The notes: generated by a model not told the origin, from the sequence alone. A DNA stretch of 14,326 bases from Desulfobulbaceae bacterium (GCA_024643445.1 JAHEMX010000033.1:1-14326); one strand, 5' to 3'. Positions 6,117 through 13,914 are shown, counted from the stretch's first letter. Program-made: numbers and translations.

Positions 6117-7217
6117 ATGGATACAAATTTCCAGCCGGTGCTGTCTATAAACGACTTGTCAAAATCCTTTGATGACACGGTCGCCATCGATCATTTCAAC
6201 CTGGCTATCTCGCAGGGTGAGTTCATCACCCTGCTTGGCCCCTCGGGCTGCGGGAAGACCACCCTTCTCCGCCTCATCGCCGGTTTTGAAAAACCGGATC
6301 GCGGTACGATCTTCCTGGATGGGGTGAGTATCATTCCCCTGCCTCCTGAAAAGCGCAAAGTCAACACCGTTTTTCAGAGCTATGCCCTGTTCCCCCATAT
6401 GACCGTCTTCGAGAATATCGCCTTTGGTCTGAGATTAAGAAACGTCAGCTCCCAGGAACTCAAGGAGACTGTAGGCGCTGCCCTCGAACAGACGAAACTG
6501 GCCTCCTTCGCCGGCAGAATGCCCTCCCAGCTTTCGGGTGGGCAGCAGCAAAGGGTGGCAATTGCCAGAGCCATCGTCAACAAGCCGCGGGTACTGCTTC
6601 TCGATGAACCCCTCTCGGCCCTGGATGCTCGGCTGCGATCGGAAATGCAGGTGGAATTGAAGCGGCTGCAGCGGGAACTCAACATCACCACCATCCTGGT
6701 CACCCACGAGCAGGATGAAGCACTTTCTCTTTCGGACCGCGTGGTCGTGATGAACGAGGGGGAAATTGCCCAGATCGGCACCCCGCGTGAGATATACGAG
6801 GAGCCAAGCAGCCTTTACGTCGCACGGTTCATCGGCGATATCAACCTGCTGCCGGCAACGATTGAGGGAAGAAATGTTGGCGATACGCTCGGCGCGACCA
6901 TGCTCGGGCAGCAAATCAGCCTTAACTCATCACTGGATTTCTCACCCGGCACAAAAGTGCAAATCCTGCTACGGCCTGAAGATATACGCCTTGATCGGGA
7001 TATTCAGGAAGATATGCCGAGGTTTTCCGGAACAATAGTTGAGCGCAGATATCGAGGGGCAACCCTTGACACGACTATCCAGCTTGATCATGGCCCGACA
7101 ATTCAGGCCTGTGAGTTCTTTGATGAAAATGACCCTGATTTCGATTATCAAATCGGGGAGCGAGTCGAGGTTTCCTGGGTGCGCGGCTGGGAGGTCATAC
7201 TGCCCGATGAAGAATAA
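6117..7217 (+). CDS. potA: Spermidine/putrescine ABC transporter, ATP-binding protein PotA
   Basis: The 366-residue cytosolic ATPase energises polyamine import with PotB and PotC (E. coli PotA is about 378 residues). Visible motifs: Walker A GPSGCGKT (41-48), Q-loop Q87 in VFQSYALFPHMTVFENI, ABC signature LSGGQQQRVAIARA (139-152), Walker B VLLLDEP (159-165), D-loop SALD (167-170) and H-loop His197. The C-terminal part from about residue 235 is the regulatory OB/TOBE domain (ILLRPEDIRL and later strands). AGGA lies 6 bases before the ATG. It is the first gene of a tight four-gene operon; its last 11 bases overlap potB. The operon partners, especially a near-canonical PotD, decide the substrate, since PotA-type ATPases of sulfate, iron or sugar importers look similar. 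Confidence 0.95.
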   Translation: MDTNFQPVLSINDLSKSFDDTVAIDHFNLAISQGEFITLLGPSGCGKTTLLRLIAGFEKPDRGTIFLDGVSIIPLPPEKRKVNTVFQSYALFPHMTVFENIAFGLRLRNVSSQELKETVGAALEQTKLASFAGRMPSQLSGGQQQRVAIARAIVNKPRVLLLDEPLSALDARLRSEMQVELKRLQRELNITTILVTHEQDEALSLSDRVVVMNEGEIAQIGTPREIYEEPSSLYVARFIGDINLLPATIEGRNVGDTLGATMLGQQISLNSSLDFSPGTKVQILLRPEDIRLDRDIQEDMPRFSGTIVERRYRGATLDTTIQLDHGPTIQACEFFDENDPDFDYQIGERVEVSWVRGWEVILPDEE

Positions 7218-8064
7218 GGTACAACTATTCAGTATCAGCCTCATTTCAGGCTGGGTCATGCTGTTCGGGGGTGCCCCGCTTCTGCTGTTGTTGATCACCA
7301 GTTTTCTCAAGCAGCATCCGGAAAAATTCTACCAGTTTTCGTTCTCTGTGCAGTCTTATTTTCAGCTCATTGACCCAGCATACCTGGATATTTTCCTCCG
7401 CTCGGTCCGCCTTGCCGGCCTGACGATGCTGTTTTGCCTTATCTTCGGATACCCCTTTGCCTGGTTCACCGGCCGGCTTCAACAGCACTTTCGCGCCGCG
7501 ATGCTCATTATGCTGATGATACCATTCTGGACGAATTCTCTGGTCAGAACCTATGCCGTCCGCATGATTCTCGGGACCCACGGCCTGCTCAACAAGGCCC
7601 TGCTTGCCGTTGGCATCACCGAGAGTCCGATCAGGTTCATGTATACCGATAGTGCCGTTGTTCTGGGACTCATTTACCTGATGCTGCCTTTTATGATTCT
7701 GCCGCTCTACGCCAATATAGAAAAATTCGATTATCGGCTGGTTGAGGCAGCCAGGGACCTTGGGGCGGGGCCGCTGCAAACCTTCAGCTCCGTTGTTTTC
7801 CCATTGACGCTGCCGGGCATTCTGGCCGGCTGCATTATGGTCTTCGTGCCGACCATGGGTCTCTTTTATGTCGCCACCCTGCTTGGCGGAGCCAGGAATC
7901 TGCTGGTCGGGAACCTGATACAGCACCAGTTCCTGGTCAGCCATAACTGGCCCCTGGGATCAGCCATGAGCGTTATTCTCATTCTCATGATGGCAGCAAT
8001 GCTTGCGCTCTACTGGCTCGTCCTGCGCAGGTTCAGCGCCAGGGGGCAGGTGTATCATGCATAA
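7207..8064 (+). CDS. potB: Spermidine/putrescine ABC transporter, permease PotB
   Basis: The product is a 285-residue inner-membrane permease (E. coli PotB has a similar size). I start at ATG 7207 (MKNKVQLFSISLISGWVML), inside the end of potA, because GGGAGG (7189-7194) precedes it; the longer frame from 7039 would add 56 residues translated from potA in another frame. About six hydrophobic segments are visible, the first at residues 7-27. The cytoplasmic coupling loop VEAARDLGAGPLQTFSSVVFPLTLPG (EAA motif, Glu180) contacts PotA. FWTNSLVRTYAVRMIL is characteristic of PotB/PotH-type permeases. The 3' end overlaps potC by 8 bases, implying translational coupling. Confidence 0.93.
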   Translation: MKNKVQLFSISLISGWVMLFGGAPLLLLLITSFLKQHPEKFYQFSFSVQSYFQLIDPAYLDIFLRSVRLAGLTMLFCLIFGYPFAWFTGRLQQHFRAAMLIMLMIPFWTNSLVRTYAVRMILGTHGLLNKALLAVGITESPIRFMYTDSAVVLGLIYLMLPFMILPLYANIEKFDYRLVEAARDLGAGPLQTFSSVVFPLTLPGILAGCIMVFVPTMGLFYVATLLGGARNLLVGNLIQHQFLVSHNWPLGSAMSVILILMMAAMLALYWLVLRRFSARGQVYHA

Positions 8065-8824
8065 ATCATTGCTCCTCTATTTCGCCACCATCTTTATTTT
8101 TCTCTACCTGCCAATCGGCGTGCTGGTTCTCAACTCCTTTAACCTTAATCGGTACGGCATGCACTGGGATGGATTCACCCTGCAGTGGTTTAGCGCCATG
8201 GTGCGTAACCACGGCCTGATGGAGGCCGCCAGGAACTCCCTTCTGGTCGCCTTAAGCAGTGCCAGTCTCGCCACCTTTATCGGGGCTCTCGGGGCGGTTG
8301 GCATGTATCTTTATCGCTTCAAAGGCCAGCAGATTCTCAAGGGAACCTTGCTTTCGATGCTGATGATACCGGACATCATCCTGGCGATCGCCTTTCTCGT
8401 ATTGTTCATCCTGCTCGGCGTCTCGCTCGGTTTCTGGTCGCTGCTGCTCGCTCACATCACCTTTTGTCTGCCCTTTGCGGTGATGACCGTTTTTGCCAGG
8501 CTCCAGGGATTCGATCCATTCCTGCTCGACGCAGCCAGGGATCTCGGTGCATCGGAGAGCCAGGTCCTGAGCCGAATCGTCCTGCCCCTCCTCCGGCCGG
8601 CGCTGCTTGCCAGCTGGCTGCTGAGTTTTACCCTTTCACTCGATGACGTTATTGTCAGTTCTTTTGTTACCGGCCCGTCCTTTGACGTATTGCCCCTGAA
8701 AATATTCTCAATGGTCAAGGTAGGCGTAAAACCGGAAGTCAATGCGCTGGCCACACTGATGATCGGTGTCTCCATCGTGTTCGTTATCATCAGTCAGTCA
8801 TTAATCAAGGAGAAGAAGCGATGA
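8057..8824 (+). CDS. potC: Spermidine/putrescine ABC transporter, permease PotC
   Basis: The product is a 255-residue second permease of the importer. The start is ATG 8057 (MHKSLLLYFATIFIFLYLPIGVLVLNSFN), where the first membrane helix begins at once; a start at 8003 would add 18 residues encoded within potB. The LYLPI-x-x-x-x-NSFN opening and the EAA-like coupling loop LLDAARDLGASESQVLSRIVLPLLRPAL (Asp158-Ala-Ala) are typical of PotC/PotI. LDDVIVSSFVTGP near the C-terminus is also a family hallmark. The stop TGA shares bases with the potD start in an ATGA overlap. Confidence 0.93.
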   Translation: MHKSLLLYFATIFIFLYLPIGVLVLNSFNLNRYGMHWDGFTLQWFSAMVRNHGLMEAARNSLLVALSSASLATFIGALGAVGMYLYRFKGQQILKGTLLSMLMIPDIILAIAFLVLFILLGVSLGFWSLLLAHITFCLPFAVMTVFARLQGFDPFLLDAARDLGASESQVLSRIVLPLLRPALLASWLLSFTLSLDDVIVSSFVTGPSFDVLPLKIFSMVKVGVKPEVNALATLMIGVSIVFVIISQSLIKEKKR

Positions 8825-9861
8825 CGAGTAAGATAATGACCGTGTTTACCTTCGCGATACTGGTCCTGCAGCCTTTTTCAGGCGCTGCCGCAGAAAAAGT
8901 CTATGTCTACAACTGGACGGAATACATACCGGAAGCGGTACTGGAGCAATTTACCGAAGAGACCGGCATCAAGGTGATCTACACGACCTATGACAGTAAC
9001 GAGACGATGTATGCAAAACTCAAGCTGATCCAGGGGGAGGGGTATGATCTCGTTTTTCCATCCACTTATTTTGTCAGCAAGATGAGCAGGGAAGGCATGC
9101 TTCAACCTATCGATCAGGCGCTCATCCCCAACATGAAAGAGCTGGACCCGTCGGTAATGGACAAACCGTTTGACCCCGGCAACCGCTACTCCGTTCCTTA
9201 CATGTGGGGGTCAACCGGCATCGCCGTTAATACCGATGTCATTCCCGTCAAGAACGTCACTTCATGGAAAGATCTGTGGAACAAGGAATACAAGGATCAG
9301 CTGCTGTTGCAGGATGACATGCGCGAGGTCTTTCACATGGCGCTGAAAATAAAGGGCTACAGCAGTAATAGCCGCACCCCCCGGGAAATAGAGGAAGCAT
9401 ATCAGCTCCTCAAGGAATTGATGCCCAATGTCCTGCTGTTCAACAGCGACTCGCCTCGCCTGCCCTACCTGGCCGGCGAGGTAAATGTCGGCATGATCTG
9501 GAACGGCGAGGCCTGGATGGCCCAGCAGGAAAACCCGGCAATTGCCTACGTCTACCCGTCAGAAGGCGCCAATTTCTGGGCTGACAGTTTCGTTATCCCG
9601 GCAGGGGCGAAAAATAGAGAAAACGCGCATAAATTCATCAACTTCATGCTGCGGCCCGATATCGCCAAAATCTGTGTCGAGGAGAACGGTTTTGCCACGC
9701 CGGTCTTAAAGGCACTGCCATTGCTCTCAGAAGATGTCCGCAAGAGTGAAACCATTTTCCCCCCGGCCGCTATAGTCAAAGCGGGAGAATTTCAGACCGA
9801 TGTCGGAGATGCACTTCCTGTCTACCAGATGTATTGGGAAAAGCTCCGGTCCGGTAATTAG
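8821..9861 (+). CDS. potD: Spermidine/putrescine-binding periplasmic protein PotD
   Basis: The 346-residue periplasmic substrate-binding protein has a signal peptide at residues 1-24 (hydrophobic IMTVFTFAILVL, cleavage after AAA before EKVYVYNW). Compared from memory with E. coli PotD, numbering shifts by two and the polyamine contacts are kept: W32-T33 and Y35 (NWTEY), Ser and Tyr in PSTYF, D166 and E169 (DDMREVF), W227 (GMIWNG), W253 and D255 (FWADS), Q325. The exception is F291 where E. coli has Tyr293. These acidic and aromatic residues hold the amines and stack on the carbon chain, so spermidine or putrescine is the expected ligand. GGAG precedes the ATG, which overlaps the potC stop. 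Gene order potABCD matches E. coli. No regulator is nearby. Confidence 0.96.
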   Translation: MTSKIMTVFTFAILVLQPFSGAAAEKVYVYNWTEYIPEAVLEQFTEETGIKVIYTTYDSNETMYAKLKLIQGEGYDLVFPSTYFVSKMSREGMLQPIDQALIPNMKELDPSVMDKPFDPGNRYSVPYMWGSTGIAVNTDVIPVKNVTSWKDLWNKEYKDQLLLQDDMREVFHMALKIKGYSSNSRTPREIEEAYQLLKELMPNVLLFNSDSPRLPYLAGEVNVGMIWNGEAWMAQQENPAIAYVYPSEGANFWADSFVIPAGAKNRENAHKFINFMLRPDIAKICVEENGFATPVLKALPLLSEDVRKSETIFPPAAIVKAGEFQTDVGDALPVYQMYWEKLRSGN

Positions 9862-9870
9862 CTGAAGAAA

Positions 9871-9989
9871 AATAGGGGGACAGTATACTTAATTCTTGTC
9901 AGGTTTAATCGCATACGCCCATTAACAAAGAATTGCCCGGGTGAAAGAAAACGGTTGTCCCCGGGAATTAAGTATACTGTCCCCCTATT
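9871..9989. repeat. 119-bp palindromic-end element, copy 1 (intact)
   Basis: Both ends carry a perfect 25-bp inverted repeat (9871-9895 and 9965-9989) whose core is GGGGGACAGTATACTTAATT. The 69-base interior has no ORF. It lies 10 bases after potD and 46 bases before the convergent end of the purF-like gene, so it could also act as a hairpin between convergent transcripts, though it lacks a U-run. Similar GGGGACAGTATAC ends occur, from memory, around IS200/RAYT-type Y1 transposase genes in proteobacteria; this copy would be a non-autonomous derivative. Confidence 0.85.
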
Positions 9990-10035
9990 CTCTTGGCGCA
10001 AGAGCGATTATGCTTTTTACCGTCTTATTTCAAAC

Positions 10036-11439
10036 TTAAAAATAACTCGATCCATCCCAGCAATGGGTACACAACTGTTCCTTGGGGAGTCCGATGGCTT
10101 CAACAAGGTCATCCAACCGCTGGTATTTCAAGGTGGTGAGTTTCAACCGTTCTCGAATCTTGTCAATCATCATGAGATTTTTTTCCGAGCCGCATCGGGC
10201 ATATTCAGGAAGAGATGTTTCGTTGTCGCCTTCGGCATCATAGATAACCTTTCGGCCGGCAAGATCGAGTGTGGATCGGGAGGTTGAAAAATTCAGGAAC
10301 TCACAGGGGTAAACAAGAGTGGGGCAGGCGGGCCGCATATGGACTTCTTCGGCGCCATATTCAAACAGAATTTCGATATTATCCTTTAACTGGGTGCCGC
10401 GGACGATTGAATCTTCGCAGAAAAGCATCCGTTGCCCGGTGATCAGTTTTTTGATGGGAATCAGTTTCATCTTTGCCACCAGGTCCCGAACATTCTGATT
10501 CTGGGGCATAAAACTGCGGGGCCAGGTGGGGGTGTATTTAACAAAGGGCCGACGATACGGCAGACCGCGGGCGTTGGCATACCCGATAGCGTGACCGATG
10601 CCGGAATCCGGAATGCCTCCCACAAAATCAACGGAAACGTTGTCATTCCTGGCCAGACAGGCTCCACAACGGTTACGGACATCCTCGACATTGATGCCCT
10701 CATATTCCGTTGCCGGGTAGCCGTAGTAGACCCAAAGGAAGGAGCAGACCTGCATCTTTTTACCGGCGGCGATTATCTGCTCATACCCATCAGGAGTGAT
10801 CAGTCCGATTTCACCGGCTCCGAGAAAGCGAACCGCATCGTAGCCAAGATTTGGAAATGCGCACGATTCTGACGCAGCCGCCAAGTATCCGTCCTTTTCC
10901 CCGATACAGACAGGTGTTCTACCAAGTTTGTCCCTGGCGGCAAAGATGCCTTGATCTGTCAAAAGCAGCAGGGAACAGGAACCTTTGATCTTGGCCTGGG
11001 CAATCTGGATGCCCTCAGCGAAAGACTCTCCCTGGCAAATGAGCATGGCTGTCACTTCGGTGGGATTGGCGACGCCTCCGGTGGATTCTGAAAAAAAACT
11101 TTTTTGATTGTTGGCAGAGGTGACCAGCTCGTCAATATTAGTAATTTTTCCGACGGTTACGATGGCAAAGGTTCCGAGGTGGGAGCCGATGATGAGGGGT
11201 TGGGAATCACAATCGCTGATAACGCCAATACCGGAATTACCATCAAGTTTTGGCAGGTCAATCTCGAATTTTGTTCTGAAATAACTGCTTTCAAGACTGT
11301 GAATAGAGCGCTGGAAACCGTCTTTTCCCAGTACCGCCATGCCACCGCGCTTGGTCCCGAGGTGGGAATGATAGTCGGTGCCGTAGAAAATATCATCCAC
11401 ACATCTCTGTTTTGAAACCACACCAAAAAAACCGCCCAT
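10036..11439 (-). CDS. PurF-like amidophosphoribosyltransferase homologue lacking the catalytic cysteine
   Basis: The protein has 467 residues (E. coli PurF about 505). PurF makes 5-phosphoribosylamine from PRPP and glutamine, the first step of purine synthesis. The phosphoribosyltransferase half is well kept: FVGGIPDSGIGHAIGYA (272-288), the PRPP loop LFCEDSIVRGT (339-349), VHMRPACPTLVYPCEF (366-381). The N-terminal glutaminase half keeps its shape (FFGVVSK, FYGTDYHSHLGTKRGGMAV) but starts MGGFFG instead of MCGIFG, so the nucleophilic Cys is Gly. The usual HNGNL oxyanion segment reads TVGKITN and the S-D-S-E segment reads ANPTE. Glutamine hydrolysis should be impossible; use of free ammonia, a separate donor or another reaction are options. 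I recall annotated homologues with the same MGGFFG start, so this is probably a subfamily rather than a local mutation. A GGGGG-rich ribosome-binding site precedes the ATG. No other purine gene is in the window. Confidence 0.85.
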   Translation of the reverse strand: MGGFFGVVSKQRCVDDIFYGTDYHSHLGTKRGGMAVLGKDGFQRSIHSLESSYFRTKFEIDLPKLDGNSGIGVISDCDSQPLIIGSHLGTFAIVTVGKITNIDELVTSANNQKSFFSESTGGVANPTEVTAMLICQGESFAEGIQIAQAKIKGSCSLLLLTDQGIFAARDKLGRTPVCIGEKDGYLAAASESCAFPNLGYDAVRFLGAGEIGLITPDGYEQIIAAGKKMQVCSFLWVYYGYPATEYEGINVEDVRNRCGACLARNDNVSVDFVGGIPDSGIGHAIGYANARGLPYRRPFVKYTPTWPRSFMPQNQNVRDLVAKMKLIPIKKLITGQRMLFCEDSIVRGTQLKDNIEILFEYGAEEVHMRPACPTLVYPCEFLNFSTSRSTLDLAGRKVIYDAEGDNETSLPEYARCGSEKNLMMIDKIRERLKLTTLKYQRLDDLVEAIGLPKEQLCTHCWDGSSYF

Positions 11440-11774
11440 AGGATACCCCCGGTTGTTCGCTGTTAACTAGTCGGCGCCACTGCATTGGACAGAAGAGCGC
11501 AGGTAACCGGTCTGTGCTCTAAAGAGGGGCTGCCCCCGGCAGGTTTTCTCTGGTCCGTGTGACGCTGTTTAAAGGCCAGGTTCAAGCATCGTACCCACTT
11601 TGGAGAACGCAGGCAAGCCCGTTGAAACGGGGAAGGGGAAAGGGGGGGACAGTATACTTATTTTTTGTCAGGTTTCCCGATATACGCCCATCAACAAACG
11701 ATTACCTGATGTAAAGAATGATCAAAACGACATCCCTGACGCCTGTGACGCCAGCAAGGAACCGTGCCCGTCCC
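11440..11774. other. Upstream region of the purF-like gene, with repeat copy 2
   Basis: Read on the reverse strand, this is the leader of the purF-like gene. It has several GC-rich hairpins: GAGCGCA/TGTGCTC (about 11495-11519, one G-T pair), overlapping stems in the GGGGCTGCCCCCGGCAG block (about 11526-11542), and CCCGTT-GA-AACGGG (11618-11631). I cannot match the arrangement to a known riboswitch, including the purine-linked ZTP class, and no U-run follows. The decayed repeat copy from 11640 fills the rest. Confidence 0.4.
11640..11758. repeat. Palindromic-end element, copy 2 (right half decayed)
   Basis: The left end GGGGGACAGTATACTTA (from 11644) and the following TTGTCAGGTTT, TATACGCCCAT and AACAAACGATT match copies 1 and 3 at the same spacing to about 11710. 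Beyond about 11725 the match fades and the expected right end GTATACTGTCCCC is absent; CCCGTCCCCTA near 11766 may be a remnant. The end coordinate assumes the 119-bp length of the other copies. It lies just past the stop of the DUF2459 gene. Confidence 0.65.
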
Positions 11775-12452
11775 CTAATGAGGTGGAAATAATTTATTCT
11801 GTCTGGATTTCACGGTCTGCAAAAACGAGTCCCCGCTATAGCGTTCGAAGGATCCCACTGAAAATCCAGCTTTCTCCAGCGCCTCAGCCGTCCAATGGTT
11901 GCAGTTGTGGAAGGCATGGTATGCACCTTTCGCCCGGTATATCTTAAACGCTCCTTTTTTGAACGTCCCCTCTCTTAACTTCTGCCGCTTCAGCTCCTGG
12001 TCCAGGGCGAAGCTGTCATTGATAAATTCGAGCATATTGTAGAATCCCTGCCGCGATAAGGTCAGCTCAGCGATATACTCTGGCGCAAAAAACTTATCCG
12101 GTTCCGTTGGCGCCGACCAGACCCACAGTCCGGATTCCGTGGGCACAAAAAGAGCCGTGAAGCCCATACCGAAGGTATGTTCTTCCGAGTTGTACCAACC
12201 CAGGTCCCCCCAGCCGAATTCCAGATACCGCCAGTCCTCAAAATCATCTCGCAGCACCGGGAGACGGGAACCCACGTGCTCCCGGTTCACGATAATGCCG
12301 GTGTGGCTCTCGTAGGCCACAAAGAAGATCGTCACATTATCTGAAGACTGGGGCGATGGAGGGTAGAGATCACTTACCGGCATTGAAGTACAGCCGGTCA
12401 ACAGGCCGAGCAGGATTGCACCGATGAAGGCGGTAACCGTGCGTTCTGTCAT
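11775..12452 (-). CDS. DUF2459-family lipoprotein
   Basis: The 225-residue protein has a lipoprotein signal: hydrophobic VTAFIGAILLGLL then lipobox LLTG-C21, so it should be lipid-anchored facing the periplasm. Family landmarks, recalled for DUF2459 (also annotated as a urease-region conserved protein, TIGR02117), are LYPP (29-32), ESHTG (His50), YLEFGWGD (76-83) and NCNHW (Cys184). The conserved His and Cys could form a papain/NlpC-like active site, but no activity is known to me. The start ATG is preceded only by a weak GAGA; another ATG just upstream runs straight into a stop. Urease genes are not nearby. The gene sits between repeat copies 2 and 3 in the same orientation, so it may have moved with, or been trapped between, them. 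Confidence 0.85.
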   Translation of the reverse strand: MTERTVTAFIGAILLGLLTGCTSMPVSDLYPPSPQSSDNVTIFFVAYESHTGIIVNREHVGSRLPVLRDDFEDWRYLEFGWGDLGWYNSEEHTFGMGFTALFVPTESGLWVWSAPTEPDKFFAPEYIAELTLSRQGFYNMLEFINDSFALDQELKRQKLREGTFKKGAFKIYRAKGAYHAFHNCNHWTAEALEKAGFSVGSFERYSGDSFLQTVKSRQNKLFPPH

Positions 12453-12945
12453 TTCATTGTCTCAAGTCTTCAGAGTAGTGTATAGAAGATTGATTATCAG
12501 CTTTTTTTGATCTTATATCATCCCATGTCTTAATCCGGTAATATCATCGGTATATAAAATGGAAGCGGTATTAAGCGCTATTAGATATACGGGGACAGTA
12601 TACTTAATTCTTATCAGGTTTCTCTCTATACGCCCAATTACAAATGATTGCATGATCGAGAAAGGGAGGCTGTTACCGGGAATTACGTATACTGTCCCTC
12701 TGTTATCTCTCTCTTGTATCCCAACAGTTGAACCATAGATGAAGTTTCTTGAAATAAATCGGTAAATAATTCATTATCCCGACTGTGATTAAAAAAGTGA
12801 TCGCCGCTCCGCCACGATCCACCTACGGGTACCGGACGCCATGAGGTTGATGCCGATACGTTGGAATAACCGCTGGTTTGTGACGATTAAACCTTTAAAG
12901 GTCAAGCAAAAAAATGCCTGCCACAGCCTCTATCGGAGAAAAGCT
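12453..12945. other. Divergent intergenic region with repeat copy 3
   Basis: This 493-base gap separates the DUF2459 gene and the divergently transcribed lipoprotein gene. It contains the element at 12586-12704. Between 12453 and 12585 it is AT-rich and should hold the DUF2459 promoter; TATACA on the reverse strand (about 12477-12482) could be a -10, but no matching -35 is seen. Between 12705 and 12945 I see only a spurious ATG frame from 12841 in phase with the downstream gene and the GGAG at 12935. Confidence 0.45.
12586..12704. repeat. 119-bp palindromic-end element, copy 3
   Basis: It is exactly as long as copy 1, with ends GGGGACAGTATACTTAATTC (12591-12610) and an imperfect inverse, GAATTACGTATACTGTCCC (12680-12698), differing by one base within the core. 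The interior shares CAGGTTT, TATACGCCCA and ACAAATGATTGC with the other copies. Same orientation as copies 1 and 2. It contains no ORF. Confidence 0.8.
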
Positions 12946-13590
12946 TTGAATAACAAATATTTTCTAATGGTGCTGGTTTATGTCATTATTACTCTTGCAG
13001 CCTGCAGCAGCGGCGATGATGGAAAGAGCGGCGGGACATCAGGGGGCAGCGGGGTTGTTACCACAAGCGATGCGACGCCGGCAGCAGCTGAAGAACAGCC
13101 CACTGATACTGCGGCACAGCCGGCGGTCACAACCAAGGTTAACGCACCTACGGTGCCTGCATCAGTGTGGCTAGATGCCTTTTCCGACTTCCAATGTACC
13201 AGCAACTGGACAAACCGGGACGGTGCCCTTGGCCTGAGTGCCTATTCGGGAAACGGAGAATGCAGTGCCGCGTTTCCTGGAGCGACCGGCACCTATCATG
13301 TGAGTTTATCGATTCAAACAGAATATGACGGCCAGTCTGATTATGACCTCTCAATCGACGGCAATGTCATTGCCTCAGGAAGCTATCCTTCCGCCAGTCC
13401 TCTCGGCTGCAGCTGCCCTCATGAGACCTGGTGGAAAGATTGCCCAGATCGAGATTTCGATATCAATGCCGGGACACATGTCATACGCAATGGTGCAATA
13501 ATTAAATTCAGAGGCAGTGAAGATTTCCCCTGCGGGCAGGATCACGGCTCTTATGCGAAATGGCATGGAATACAATTTAACCCGCAATAG
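12946..13590 (+). CDS. Lipoprotein with cysteine-rich beta-sandwich-like domain
   Basis: The protein has 214 residues. I start it at TTG 12946: GGAG (12935-12938) lies 7 bases upstream, and the product then opens with a normal lipoprotein signal, MNNKYFLMVLVYVIITLAAC (lipobox Cys20). The ATG at 12841 would bury this signal behind 35 basic residues. Residues 21-70 are a Gly/Ser/Thr/Ala/Pro linker. Residues 72-214 form one domain rich in beta-type segments (GTYHVSLSIQTEYDG, DYDLSIDGNVIASGSY, GTHVIRNGAIIKFRG) with six cysteines (84, 106, 155, 157, 166, 196) that could form three disulfides, and a closing DHGSYAKWHGIQF. It resembles carbohydrate-binding or jelly-roll modules of surface proteins, but I cannot name a family. 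Likely outer-membrane-anchored. No enzymatic motif is seen. Confidence 0.75.
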   Translation: MNNKYFLMVLVYVIITLAACSSGDDGKSGGTSGGSGVVTTSDATPAAAEEQPTDTAAQPAVTTKVNAPTVPASVWLDAFSDFQCTSNWTNRDGALGLSAYSGNGECSAAFPGATGTYHVSLSIQTEYDGQSDYDLSIDGNVIASGSYPSASPLGCSCPHETWWKDCPDRDFDINAGTHVIRNGAIIKFRGSEDFPCGQDHGSYAKWHGIQFNPQ

Positions 13591-13914
13591 CTCGCTGGGG
13601 GTAACCTCTTGCTGAGCCTGTTGCGCGTCAGGTGCGGAAAGATTCTCGGGCTCTTATTCGCACTGGCTCATGCTCCCGAAAAGCTTTCGATGATGGCGGA
13701 AAAATTCTCTTTCCAAATTGCCGCAGTTTTCAGCATACGTTGAAAATCCAATCCTGATTTAAGGATATTGCTTAGTTCTACCGGTCAATTTTTCGACAAA
13801 AGCAACCTGCCGCCGCCTGACGTATGACCAGCCCCCATCATTTCCTGCAAGAATCAACGCAGAGGGCTGAACAGCTGTTTCCCGTTGAGCTCCTTTGCCC
13901 GGATTTTGCATTCT
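13591..13914. other. Intergenic region between convergent genes
   Basis: These 324 bases lie between the stop codons of the convergent lipoprotein and chemoreceptor genes. I see no ORF with coding character, no clear terminator hairpin with a U-run on either strand, and no copy of the palindromic element. Confidence 0.4.

Noticed and set aside
7039..7206. Longer N-terminus for PotB
   Set aside because: The extra 56 codons lie inside potA in another frame; ATG 7207 fits PotB length and has GGGAGG upstream.
9955..10287. 110-residue forward frame over repeat copy 1 and the purF-like 3' end
   Set aside because: It is antisense to a well-supported conserved gene and begins in the repeat; no family resemblance.
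12841..12945. Upstream ATG for the C-terminal lipoprotein gene
   Set aside because: It would place a lipoprotein signal 35 residues inside the protein, behind a basic stretch; TTG 12946 has a good ribosome-binding site.
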